Origin: Angiostrongylus vasorum
Taxonomy: Eukaryota; Nematoda; Chromadorea; Rhabditida; Metastrongylidae
NCBI GenBank assembly: GCA_018806985.1
Contig: JADANN010000464.1
Span: 1,459,501 to 1,523,500, forward strand
DNA: 64,000 nucleotides
Direction of reading: 5' to 3'
Position 1 is the first letter of the stretch, and the number at the start of each line of letters is the position of its first letter. Positions 11,834 through 22,269 of the stretch are shown here, in pieces. Made by a program: the position numbers and the translations under genes. Below the pieces are notes generated by a model. That model had not been told where the DNA came from and made no database searches. It was given only the letters and a program-made list of their open reading frames with translations.

Positions 11834-13548
11834 CTAAACCGAAAGAAGAGCCAATTCATGGAAAACTCTTAACGTGAGGGCAGTCAAATCGATCTGGATT
11901 GTTCTTTGATTACAGAGACTATATTATACGTTTGCACTGGTCATCCCATTATATGCCTAAAACACCATGGGCCTGGTATGCACCTTGCACAAAGGCCACT
12001 GGTCATCTAACAAAGCCCATAACTCACTAGTCAGTTTTTTGACTTGGCTGCACCACTCGTAACAACTAGCAGTCTAAATAATGAATAACTAAGTATTTGA
12101 ATACAGAACTAAAACTGACCTGAATGGAGATTAAGTCGTTTGTTGTCAGAAAATCATAATTCTCCGTCAGAATCCTCGAAAAAATCTCTGAAACATTCTT
12201 TAAATACTTTTCACTAACTCTTTTGAGCAATGGAAGGCGGCTGTTTTAGCGAAATCTGGATTCATTTTTCAATTCCATGAGCTTCCCCCAGTGGTTTACC
12301 GCCTCATCGTAGCTGAGAGTTGTTCCTGGGTGTCAGACTGCGATGTACACCGGGTGATTCGTCCCCTGGCAGGGTCTCCCAAACTGAGGAGTCCGGCGTT
12401 TCCATCAGGAAGCCTTGCTAGGAGTAAACCAATACCAAGTTCCACCACCGTCCTGGTATCAAAGTCGCATGGTGGAAACTGTCGTGGTGAAAGACCTGGG
12501 GCAGACTTTGCCTATTCCAGCCGGGATTCCAGGGAACCACAATGGCTTAACCAGCAAATCTTCGACAAATGGAGATTATGGTGGGGCCCGCACAGCTAGA
12601 GAACGGACGGGCTATTCAGGTATCCAAGTAAGTAAGCATTTCATGAGCTTAAATGTAAATGCAAAGGTATGGATCTGGATGGCTCTTTCAGCACTATTGA
12701 TGTCCAGCAGATCCTGACTAGATTATGAAGCTACTATTCAAAAACTACGTATTCTTTCTTTGATAAGCTTACACTTAAACTAACTCTACACTAACTAGTC
12801 CCCTTAAACTACTAATATATACCTATCTTTTCTGAAGAGATGCTTTATCGGTGAAAGTGAGACAAGGAGAGCGCTGATGGCTGCAGGAAGAATCGCCGGC
12901 TCTAGACGAACCATTTCACCATCCTTGATTGATAAACGCTTCATAACCTGCAATGGAACACTAATGAAATTGTAACATTTATCTTATCACCACTAGGATA
13001 TCACGAAGCACAATCACCACACTCTCATATTACCTAGAGACCCAACTGAAAAGTTCTGAGAATCTGAAATTTACATTCACTTAATATCCCTTAAGTTGAC
13101 CAAACTATGAAGGCAATTCCTGCGAACGAACAAACCCATCCTGGTACATAGACTATTCCTTCTGGCGCTGAGTAGTCCCATATTCCGCAATGAGTGAACA
13201 CATCAAGCTTTGTTGATGACACCTGAATATTGTTAACATATTACCCCCTGATACGCACCGTAACGAACCAGTAGTGAAATTGAAGATTTCTTTCCATGAG
13301 CTCGTAACCTTAACACAAAGAGGTAGTGAAATCTTTGACGGATCGACGTTCTGGAAAAACGTGCTTGGTACGACAATCTGAAGCACCTATGATATAGAGA
13401 ATGTTGTCATCCGATTACAAAGTCAACAACGATCACATGCAGTAAAAAGTGGCCACAAATATCTTACCATGCCACATTTATTCAGTCTCGAGATCACTTC
13501 CTCACTTTTGTCACAGTTACAACATGAAGACGCGTAGAACAGATCCAT
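11834..13548 (-). CDS. UFD1-like N-domain protein (six exons)
   Basis: Exons on the minus strand: 13548-13468, 13377-13309, 13222-13136, 12947-12823, 12219-12120 and 11893-11834. They total 522 bases (173 codons plus stop) in one open frame, and all five introns are GT-AG (86-603 bases). UFD1 works with CDC48/p97 and NPL4 in pulling ubiquitylated proteins apart. This protein covers only the N-domain. Supporting blocks are IVVPSTFFQNVDPSKISLPL (family: I-PPSALDQLSRLNI-YPM), FTHCGIWDYSAPEGIVYVP (family: THCGVLEF-A-EG-CY-P-W), VMKRLSIKDGEMVRLEPAIL and FLTTNDLISIQ. The last exon (LTLRVFHELALLSV) is the weakest. The ATG at 13546-13548 is used because an upstream ATG runs into a stop. Intron 4 holds an R4 insertion. 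It may be a divergent, shortened paralogue or a recent pseudogene with intact frame. Confidence 0.65.
12285..12641 (+). mobile_element. R4 retroposon inside the UFD1-like intron 4
   Basis: A near full-length R4 with tail CCAAGTAAGTAAG, flanked by a perfect 9-base duplication CATGAGCTT at 12276-12284 and 12642-12650. The matching intron in the right duplication arm (63548-63718) is only about 170 bases and lacks it, so it inserted after the duplication. Confidence 0.9.
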
Positions 13549-13864
13549 TTGCGTTTTATCCTTTTCCTGAGAGGGTTGTCGTTTTTTATGGTGAGTTTTT
13601 TTTGATGAATTCGTCCCTCATAGTTATACAATTAATAGTAGAAGAAAAGGTAATCTATCTGAAAAGGCAAATGGTTCGATTATGGTGGATACGGTTTGAG
13701 CACTGTGCTAGCTAATTATTTGAACGTTAAATTTCGACATACATTAAGAATTAAAGAAATAACATCCCAGAAAAAAACGTTGGAAAAAGGTAGAAGCACA
13801 AATTCTTGAAGATGATGCTTGTAGTGAAAGAAAAGTCTTGATATATCTCTTATTTTCACGTGTA

Positions 13865-14235
13865 GAGTTGTGGTTAGGGGGTAGTCTACAATCCACATAG
13901 GATCGATGGTTCAATTCTGCGTCACGGTCTCACCAAGCTTACCAGTGTTCTGCAAATTGATGCCAGTTTCGTCTAAAAACATTGATAAATATAAATAGAC
14001 AAAAGCATTCATTTGATAGTTGCACTCGTAACAGCGCAGCTCTGAGGGAAGGTGAAATCACCGAAACGTCAGCCATCGACTAACAACAACAACAACAACA
14101 CATGACAGTTATAACAACCTCGCATCAGGTCAACAATATCAGTTCATAAAAAACAACTAGGTAGGCTCTCGCAAATGTAGGTCCTCACTCGCCTCTGCTA
14201 TGCTAGCCGAAGTCAGATGTACCCCTCAGGAATTG
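13865..14235 (+). mobile_element. S2 SINE with a PLE-repeat insertion
   Basis: The tRNA-like head is at about 13865-13915, with box A GTGGTTAGGGGGTAG and box B GGTTCAATTCT. The S2 body follows: TCACCAAGCTTACC, then AAATTGATGCCAGTTTCGTC. The same SINE is present in the right arm (62200-62495, opposite strand), so it predates the duplication. In this arm only, the SINE is interrupted at about 14015-14150 by a PLE terminal-repeat fragment carrying the hammerhead-like motif (14038-14074) and an (AAC)n run. The S2 sequence resumes at TAGGTAGGCTCTC. Confidence 0.7.
14038..14074 (+). ncRNA. hammerhead-like core in a PLE terminal repeat
   Basis: AGCT, CTGAGGGA, an A, the perfect four-pair hairpin GGTG-AAAT-CACC, then GAAACGTC and AGCC. 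See the finding on the hammerhead-like motif. Activity is untested, and an extra base lies between the CTGANGA box and the hairpin. Confidence 0.45.
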
Positions 14236-15930
14236 AAGAACGTCGAATGTCTTGTTTTTTCTACCCTTTACCTGTTTTGACGTGATTTCACAGTTCATCC
14301 ACCTAATTTTGCCACATAAGCTCGTTTCTATGTCAATTTTTTCGTGAAGATTGTAAAGAGAATAATGTAATCTCATTCGTGCCGTGCCGGTGACCGCAAC
14401 TCACCCACTTTGAAGTCCTACCGTGTAATTATGATGGGAATCAACTTCAACGGTAATGTATCAAACCAGCAGCGAACACAGCCGCCCGCAACTAATGATT
14501 TTTTCCACTGAGAAAAAAACGAAGACCTTTCATACACCAAATGAATTTATTGGCGCAGTGTTGCCTCGTAGAAAAAAAGGTATAAAGAAAGTATGAGCGT
14601 GGAAAAGTTAAGCATCTATTTCACCAAATTTTACTGCGATCCCGTCCTACAAAGATCTTGCCGTCAACTTTTGGAAGGGTTTGCAACCAATTTTGAGTTT
14701 TTTTTCTCTGTGCTTTTTATACCTGCACATTCCATGAAGTGGCTATGATTCACCATAGAAATTAAGATAAAAACAACAGTCAGTAGTTAGTCAGACTACC
14801 AGTTGCTGAACTTTTCCGAGAAAAGGTGTTCAATAAGTCGTCAGAAGAAGAGAGCGGCTTTACTGCTCCAACCTCATCTACATTCCTCTGCTTTCGATGA
14901 ACAATCATAAAAAAAGTGGTGAAAAGGTTTTACGATAGAAGATAAACCATGAGAACGGAAATGGAACCTGTTCAGTTCACATGGAGAGCTCGTGTCGCCA
15001 CATGTGGACACTATAGCTTCCAAGTCGTCTTCAATGGTTTGGATGAAAAAATGATTTTTTCTTCCAATATTAAATCCATTTGAAAAGTTGCCGTTCCCTC
15101 GTGATCGTTCTGATAGTGATATCTTTTGCATTTTCATGAGCGTTTTCAGGTGCACAAAGCATCCATATGGATTTTATGTGCATTTGGTTCATTTGGATGC
15201 CAAAAAAACGAAGCGATTAGGACTATGACAGTGGTCTTATTGTGGTAAGCAGGCACCAGCGAATGAAAACAAGTGTATCCGAATAAACATTAGGAAGTCC
15301 AGATAGAAGGAAAACCGCAGTAAAGTTGTGGGCAAAGGAGGTAGCGAACAGATCGACGGTGGCAAGTGAAAAAACCATATCGCAGAAAAAGAAAAAGGAA
15401 ACTAGCCTCAGCTTTTCCACTGGGCATTTTGTGGATGGGTGCAGACTGCACTACAGTAGTGTGGAGGTTGTCATTGGTTTCGTAATACGGTGCTCACTAA
15501 TAAAAACGTAATCGAGCATCAGTCGGTGTGAAGAAAATACTGGAAAAAACAAACACTATCCAAACGATCACATACTAACTGACTGAGATCACGTAGAAAA
15601 CAGTTGAATGAAGTTGAAACATAACTTGGGTAAGTCAGTGGACGTAGTAATATATCTTTAAACCGATTTTTTGTTTAAGTTCGGAATTGATAAAGAATAG
15701 TTTCATGGATTATTGGGCAAACACCAGGTCGGTTATAAGTTCTATTCGGCTAATCTCGTGTTTATTTAATAATCCAGAGACTATTAGATCAATGAGCACT
15801 ATTTATATTTCTGCAGTGGAACGGGTAATGAAGGAACACCATGGAACGAAATACGACACAAGAAGAAAGGAAAAGCGATGATCGTGACCGGCTTCTCCTG
15901 TGCATGCATGCCATAGGCAACCGCAAGAAA

Positions 15931-16539
15931 AATGGAAGGCCGTAGATTAATGCAGAAAGGTGATGAACACTGTTGACTTATTGATTGCACCCACAACTGT
16001 TAACTTGATATTACAAGAACGTTGCTGGGAAGCTGTTCGAACATGACAAATGTGTGGAAGAGAACGAAGATTTTTTGAAAGACGTGATGTGCAAAAAAAA
16101 TGTAAATCTCCTAGCAGTATTTGCAAGAAGTATACCCGGAATGCTCTGCCGCTCTGCCAGTGTCTTGATCCTTTCGTTTTTCTTGCGATTAAACCACTAA
16201 TGTATACAGAGCTATGGCGTAATTGCACTACACCTATATGATTAATCCACATGATGACTACAGACCTTGGATGTTTCCTTGCACCTTATCAAAACTAATG
16301 AAGCGTTCTTAATTAACCAAAATAGTTTGGATTAACAGTAGTTCAAGATTTGCAGCGTAGCATGACGAGGATATCTTTGAAGGGTAGTCTTTGAAGGTTT
16401 GCTTAAAGCCATGGAGATTTTTCTGTACAAAAAAAAACTGTCGCAATACTGAAACTTCTTCCGGTAGATGAAAACAACGGTGTGGCACATCATTATAGTG
16501 AACTAAGCCACACATTTCTGAGTAGTGCCACAGTTCTTG
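15931..16539. other. no supported gene
   Basis: Spacer after the duplication arm. No exon or repeat that I can name. Confidence 0.4.
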
Positions 16540-16915
16540 ATACTTGATACTTGAACGGCCAGTCCTCACTAGTTGTGCTGGCCCCAGCATAGTCACCATT
16601 TTTTTAAGATTTGCTGCTTAAGCAATTGTGGTTCCCTGGAATCCCAAGGTCATCCTGGTCAAACTCAGCCCCTAGGTCTTCACCACCACAGGCAGTCGCA
16701 GCCCTTGTGGATCAGAGCGAGATTTACCACCATGCGACTTTGATACCAAGATGGTGGTGGATCCTGGCATTGGTTTACTCTTAGCTAGGCTTCCTGATGG
16801 AAACGGCAGACTCCTTCTCAGCTTGGGAGACCCTGCCGGAGGACGAATTTCCCTCTGTACATCGCAGTCCGACACCCAGGAACACCTCCCAGCCACGATG
16901 AGTCGGTAAAACGTT
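16540..16915 (-). mobile_element. R4 retroposon
   Basis: A near full-length R4 in reverse. Its 3' tail lies at the left (TTGATACTTGATACTTGAAC) and its 5' end near 16915 (CGACTCATCGTGGCTGGGAG when read on the minus strand). I found no clean target duplication. Confidence 0.8.
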
Positions 16916-17024
16916 GGGAGGATACCATTTGCAATTCTTACAAACTAAAATCTCTGTAGGTAAAACTCCTTACATAATTAGCATTCGATATAACTCAAAA
17001 TCTTTACAATTTACTACTTAGATA

Positions 17025-17412
17025 AGGAGCGGATAGCACGGTGGCAGTGATGTTCGAGAATGGTGCTAGTTTGGTTCCGTTCTGGACCAACCAAGCCCCT
17101 CATCACTCCAGTGTCGACAAATGGTTATTGGCCTTGTCTGGGGAAAAAAAACGCTCTATGCATTCCAATTGAGAACGCTCCCGGCCCAGCTATTTCAGGA
17201 CTCCAGGAGGGAATGTCTCTACTAGCATTCTACAACATTCAAGATGAAATAAAAATCCTCAAGCAGCAACCGAAGCCACACGTAAAAACTTGGAAGACCT
17301 TCGTGGACTGGAAGATGTATTTGAGGAAACAAACTGGATGTGCGAAGTGCTGGAATCCGCATAGTAAAAGTGAAGACGGACCAAATAAAATAAATAAAGA
17401 ATAAAAAACCTC
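17025..17412 (+). mobile_element. S3 SINE, tRNA-headed
   Basis: The tRNA-like head is GGATAGCACGGTGGCAGTGA (box A) and TTTGGTTCCGTTCTGG (box B). The body contains CCTCAAGCAGCAACCG and the tail is rich in AAATAAA. A second copy lies at 52060-52429. An 8-base repeat, CTTAGATA, flanks it (17017-17024 and 17413-17420). The long open frame across it is incidental. Confidence 0.72.
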
Positions 17413-17420
17413 CTTAGATA

Positions 17421-17655
17421 CTTGGATCGCCTGTCTTTACTGGCTGTGCTGGCGACCTTAGCATAATTTCCATCATTTCGGATCTTAGCTAGTTTAGGCA
17501 TTGTGGTTCCCTGGAGTCCCGAGGTCAGCCAGGCTAGAGTCTGCCCGAAGTCTTCACCACCACAGGCAGTCGCTGGCCTTGTGGATCAGAGGGATATTTG
17601 CCATCTCGCGACTTTGATACCAGGACGGTGGTGGATCTTGGCATTGGTTATGCCA
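17421..17655 (-). mobile_element. R4 retroposon, 5'-truncated
   Basis: The 3' part of R4 in reverse, from CTTGGATCGCC to GATCTTGGCATTGGTT. It lies directly beside the S3 SINE, so the two insertions are adjacent or nested. Confidence 0.75.
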
Positions 17656-18204
17656 CAGTATCTCATTCAATCCACTTAATGTAAGAAGTTTAAAGTTAAA
17701 TGGATAAGCCTAAGTTCTAGCTAACTTATAAAATCTTAATGAGAGGATTATTGCTGGAGCGAAAAATGGAACCATAGTATTATCAAGGTTGAATTTTGCA
17801 GTTTTCTTTAAATTTGTCCCCGTTTTGTTCTCACAGCGATGTTCAAGCTCTCGACAATAACTGATTGATTAACTTACACATTCATACATTATCAGCCTGT
17901 ATTATTTCTTCGAGTCAAAAAAATATCAAAAAAATCAAAACAAAATTCGAATATCAAAAAATTTCATGTGCGAATGTGGCAACCGCGAAAGCCAATAGAA
18001 CATTGCGGAACACTATGACGAAGACCCACTTATTCATCTGCTTTAGCTCCAAATATGATCCTGAGCGGAAAAAGAAGCGATAAAAATTCTGCGTACTCAA
18101 AAATCAGAATTTCATCATGGTAGAATAAAACAGCACTATTCCAAAAAGGAAGTGACCTACCGATGTTGAGAATTAATAAATTAATGGTCCTACTTAATAA
18201 ATTC

Positions 18205-18477
18205 AGAGCGTGTATGGGGCAGTGGTTGGAAGTGCCAGTGCGACACACACATGGAATCGATCCCCGCTCCTATGGCCCACCAAGCCTTCCATCCTTCCGG
18301 GGTCGGCAAATTGGTACCAGACTTGTCTGGGAGGAGAGCAGCACTGGCCCGATACATCGGTAGGCCAATGCGAGTCATAGTAAAGGCTCCGCTCCCACGA
18401 AACTTAATGAAGTTGGATGCACGGCGCATCCCTCCGGGACTGATCAACGCCGAGAGTTTTATCTTTTTTATCTTTTA
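18205..18477 (+). mobile_element. S2 SINE, full length with perfect target duplication
   Basis: A SINE of 273 bases. Its tRNA-derived head has box A TGGGGCAGTGGTTGG and box B GGAATCGATCCCC. The body is CCCACCAAGCCTTCC, then GGTACCAGACTTGTCTGGGA, and it ends at GGACTGATCAACGCCGAGAG. A perfect 14-base duplication TACTTAATAAATTC flanks it (18191-18204 and 18478-18491), which suggests recent insertion. It is the best reference copy of S2 in this window. Apparent reading frames on both strands are repeat-borne. Confidence 0.9.
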
Positions 18478-19019
18478 TACTTAATAAATTCCACCACAAG
18501 TTATGTTATACCGGTCTAAGTTTTAAATAGCCATCATTTCTGCGTTAAGTGTATTGAAATCAGCGCACATTATATCTAAAATTTGTCCGTGGTTTACAAT
18601 CTAACAATTGAGGAGGGTGGCGGTTTTTGGATGACAAACTGCATCATCCCGTAGTATCAATTGAGCTTAAAGAAGAACTTATTTACCCATTGCCGCGTAT
18701 AATCTTAGTGAATGAGCGGAATAAAAACTAACTCACTCAGTAAAATTATAAAATACCTGAACAACCCAAGGGCCGTTATTTTCATCGGATTTCTGCATGG
18801 TATCTTAGACACATACAGTATCTCCCATTATGCTATTCATGAATTCTATGAGAAGATTTATCTCTGCTTTAATAGTAAATCAAAATTACTGAACGATTTA
18901 GCAAAGTATATCGATCAGTCTTAACGTCCATGATAACTACGTTAATGCTTCCTCAAAGGTTTGTGACTCACCTGATACAGAAGGTTAATATTCGTCGATT
19001 TCTGACGATTAACATGTAT

Positions 19020-19165
19020 TCCCTCACTGATAAACTAACAAGATGTTCATAAACAATCTTTTTTACGGCTAACGTTTTGACGTCTTCGTCTTCATCAGAG
19101 CCGATGATCTGAGTCGAATGTCCACAGTTATTCGTCTTCTTGATGTGTGGTCCTAGTCTTCGCAC
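19020..19165 (-). mobile_element. PLE terminal repeat, subfamily A (solo)
   Basis: On the minus strand it reads TCATCGGCT, CTGATGA, the hairpin GACG-AAGA-CGTC, then AAAACGTT and AGCCG (motif 19066-19103). Stem I, CGGCT with AGCCG, is five perfect pairs. The GAAA box is mutated to AAAA here. Confidence 0.65.
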
Positions 19166-19254
19166 TTGAATAGATTGACAATTAAAGTGGGCTTGCCAGA
19201 CTTATCTTGGAATAGAAAAAACACTAACTCGAAACATTGTTAGTTTACTGTAAT

Positions 19255-19385
19255 TCATTTTATAGGGCAGATATTTAGCCAATCAGCTCTCCAATGATAC
19301 GAATGAAACAGAACCCATGGTTCACCTGTAAAGGATTGATCAACGCCGGGCATCTTGTACTTTTCTTACTTGAACTTTTCAAATT
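19255..19385 (+). mobile_element. S2 SINE 3' fragment
   Basis: It contains the S2 3' end, AAAGGATTGATCAACGCCGG, after a diverged body. Confidence 0.5.
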
Positions 19386-20374
19386 GAAAGAGCTAAAACT
19401 AATAAAACTAGGTATTAGTACTCAGTTTCAAAGTTGATAACAATAAAGATTAGATTTAATAAGGACGATTTGTTTGTGAAAACATTCATCACTTAATAAA
19501 CCACCTTGAAGCAATTTGATTCTTAAAAACAAAATGGATAGTCTGGATGTACTTAGTTGAAAAGTTGGTCGGTCCGTCTTAGCGAGTTGTGCCGACGCCA
19601 GCACATTTGCTATCCGTTTCTTTCCCTTGCATTCGTCGTCCATAGTGGTGATTTCATTCAAGCATTGTGGCGTGTCCGAGTCTTACACCGTGATCTGTAA
19701 AATAACTGCAGCTGCAAGCATAGCTGATTAACTTTGGTTACGAACACGTCCGCTAAACGTGTAGGTGGCGCCGTCCTAGGGGTTCCCGGATTTTGGTGGA
19801 CTCCACTATGGGGTTCTTTTTCGCCCATTTGTCGCCCGTTCTTCTCACTATGTGACCGGCCTATCTGTTTCGCTATCGATATGTATTCTCCTGGACCCCA
19901 AAGATGTGGCAAAATTTGAACATCAGAGCTTCATATTCCAGGTAGATAATGAGTGTGCCGATTGCACTGGATGTGAGCAAATTCTGGATATACGGTGATA
20001 TATTTCAGTCAGGTGCTTACTTCACAAGTGGTTTCAATATGACTAATTAACAATATTGGATCATGATAGATACAGTCGAGAGGACATGAAATATCATGTG
20101 CCAATAAGTTCAATAAAAAACCCACCGCGAAAATCTTAAGGAATAATGTTCTATTTAAACTGGTGGTAAAACTACTAAATGTAGCAGGGACCTTTTTGTG
20201 TACAGAGTCAACCTCTTGCACAATCGTTAAGGCATTTATAGCCGACAGTGGCACCTCGATCGCTTCGAAAACGAATATATGAAGTACTTTCCAGGATTAA
20301 TGCCCACGCTATCTACTAATTGCGCTGACCAGGTCGTGGCCACAACTGATTTCGTTACTTCTTCGTATTCTTGT

Positions 20375-20525
20375 TGAGCAAACACGAGGTGTTATTTTTA
20401 TTCTTTATTCACGAACAAGCTGACGTTTCGGCGGATTTCGCCATCCTCAGAGCCGCTTTCTATGAGGCTTCCACTGAGTATGTCGCGTGGAGACCCACCG
20501 CACAGAGTTCACATGGAAGCGTAAT
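20375..20525 (-). mobile_element. PLE terminal repeat, subfamily B (solo)
   Basis: Minus strand: GGCT, CTGAGGA, T, GGCG-AAATC-CGCC, GAAACGTC, AGCT (motif 20418-20454), followed by AACACCTCGTGTTTGCTC. Its upstream flank (GTTCACATGGAAGC to GTCGCGTGGAGACC region, 20480-20520) is shared with the copy at 36.84-37.2 kb. Confidence 0.7.
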
Positions 20526-21519
20526 ATCGTTACGTTGTTAATTGTTACCACAACGTGCGAACTTCCTCCAATGCTGGCTTCAAGGATGAGTTTTATTAAA
20601 AGACTATATCTTAGAATATGTTTCCCAAAGTCATTCATTGCCGTTGGCCATTTAATGACGACGTCTTGAAAAAGTGCATACTATCACTAATCAACCTCTT
20701 ATTCCGAACCTAACAGATTCATCTTTAGCTGAATAAGGTCACTGGACGAATCGTATTCGGTTAGCACGGTTCTGCAAATATGTCAGATAAACAGCTATGA
20801 TTACAGTGAATAGAATAAAAAATTTGCAATAACCCCTAAATTTGTGTGATGGGAGTATGGGACAACGCTAATTTTTGCAACCTTTGGTGGAGTGCATTGA
20901 AATCAATGCGACCCGACAACTATGCTACGCTCTCCGAGTATGACCACCTCTCTTTCTTTGTTTCACATCTTATAATTAGCTCTCCCACCCATTTTTTTCA
21001 CTTATTTCAATGGGTTTGCATGTTTTACGTATTTTCCATGTTATTCTTTATATGGTTCTATGTTTTGGAGCATATCAAACTACTGCTTGTGGCGAAAAGA
21101 AGCTTGTCCACAAACTTACCCGTCTGTTTCTTTGATAAGTTTTTGTATTATGCAAAACATAGTGTTTTTATCTCCTCTATATTTACCGATTTCACACGGC
21201 TACTGTGATACTTAGGATGATGAATCAATGAGCCATCGACTCGTGATTAAAAAATCACTTGTGTAGGCTTGAGTCAGATTGTTACGAAGAATGATTGAAC
21301 TTTACCCTGGTGAACTCTTCATACAGAATAGACAAGAAAAAAGTTGAAGAGGTTGAGGCATCCTATACAATATAAATCAAATACAGTATCCTGTATTTGA
21401 TGACTCGCTTTGTTCTCTCCATCGATCCCATGCGCTAACTGTATCATTCTTGCATATCTAGTCGAGTTTCTCTATATTACAAATAACTGGGAGCACGAAG
21501 AATCAAACTATAGCTTTTT

Positions 21520-21890
21520 TTGGGCTCCCCCAGATCAATCCTATTGACGGGTGATTCCTCTTGGCAGTGATCGATTGATAACTATCTGAGAAGCAGCCGA
21601 GACAAGGATCCGCATGGTATGGTGATGAACGCGTTAGCCCCCGGAAAGGGTAATAGCGCCTTCGCTCCTCACCACGGACACCTGCGGTCCGGAGTTTTGC
21701 AGATATCTCAGCATCATTGTGGTTGTATCGCACATAATACTCCGCAGCGAAAACCTGTAATAGGTAGTAAATAAAAAGCTAACATTATAACTTTTTTTTA
21801 TTTGCTGCCTACTACTTTTTATTGGCAGGGTGTGATTTGGAATACAACCACAACGATGCTGAGATATTTGCAAAACTCAGACCTCATGCC
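21520..21890. repeat. R1 inverted pair (tail to tail)
   Basis: A plus copy (21520-21775) has core ATGGTATGGTGATGAACGCG, then TTCGCTCCTCACC and CCTGCGGTCCGGAGTTTTGC. It is followed by a minus copy tail (about 21800-21890) starting at TTTGCTGCCTACTAC and ending in GATGCTGAGATATTTGC. Confidence 0.7.
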
Positions 21891-21994
21891 AAATTCGAAC
21901 CTGCGATTGCAGTTTCCAGGGTTTCTGAACTATTACTCTATGCACAACTGAGGCCCTCGATTTTCCTTTCTGTCAGCCACCTCTTTACCCTAAC

Positions 21995-22265
21995 GGTGCC
22001 ATGAGCAATCACCCATCAACGGGAATGATCTGTGGAGCACTAATCGGCGTAAAACCGTTGAAGCCACAATGTGCAACTTTTTATTTACTGCCTATTACTT
22101 TTTTAATAGCCCTATTGAAGGGTGATTGCTAATAGGACCGGTAGTGTAAAAAACAGGCTGAGAGATAGTCAAAGTAAAGCCTGAGTGGTGCAATGGATAA
22201 CACTTGAACTCCTGGAAAGAGTAATAGTGGGTTCGAATTTGCCCCTGTGGTCCAATTTTCGCAAA
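21995..22265. repeat. R1 relative with a clear tRNA-like core
   Basis: Plus-strand 22175-22245 reads CCTGAGTGGTGCAATGGATA (box A), then AGTGGGTTCGAATTTGCC (box B). It is the most tRNA-like R1 member along with 58.8 kb. Left of it is an inverted R1 5' part (ATGAGCAATCACCCATCAAC). It is not a functional tRNA: no acceptor stem closes and no anticodon arm is convincing. Confidence 0.55.
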
Positions 22266-22269
22266 GATC

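Larger units (their letters stand above)
11935..15930. repeat. left arm of an inverted segmental duplication
   Basis: This segment matches the reverse complement of about 59810-64000. Anchors: 12110-12190 with 63750-63830, UFD1-like exons with exons, 13865-14010 with 62380-62495, 14540-14660 with 61640-61760, 14940-15200 with 60530-60780, and 15220-15860 with 59930-60480. Differences are point changes, small indels and insertions of mobile elements in one arm only. Confidence 0.88.

Noticed and set aside
14874..15420. Frames conserved in both duplication arms (e.g. FFIQTIEDDLEAIVSTCGD)
   Set aside because: Codon differences between arms are replacement-type and the frames are broken differently, so conservation reflects recent duplication rather than selection.
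17060..17404. Plus-strand frame of 114 codons
   Set aside because: It is carried by the S3 SINE; the second copy at 52 kb does not keep the frame.
20846..21208. 120-codon frame with hydrophobic runs
   Set aside because: T-rich sequence yields such frames by chance; no splice context or family motif.
22175..22245. Functional tRNA gene
   Set aside because: Box A and B are good, but no acceptor stem pairs and no anticodon arm is convincing; it belongs to the R1 family.
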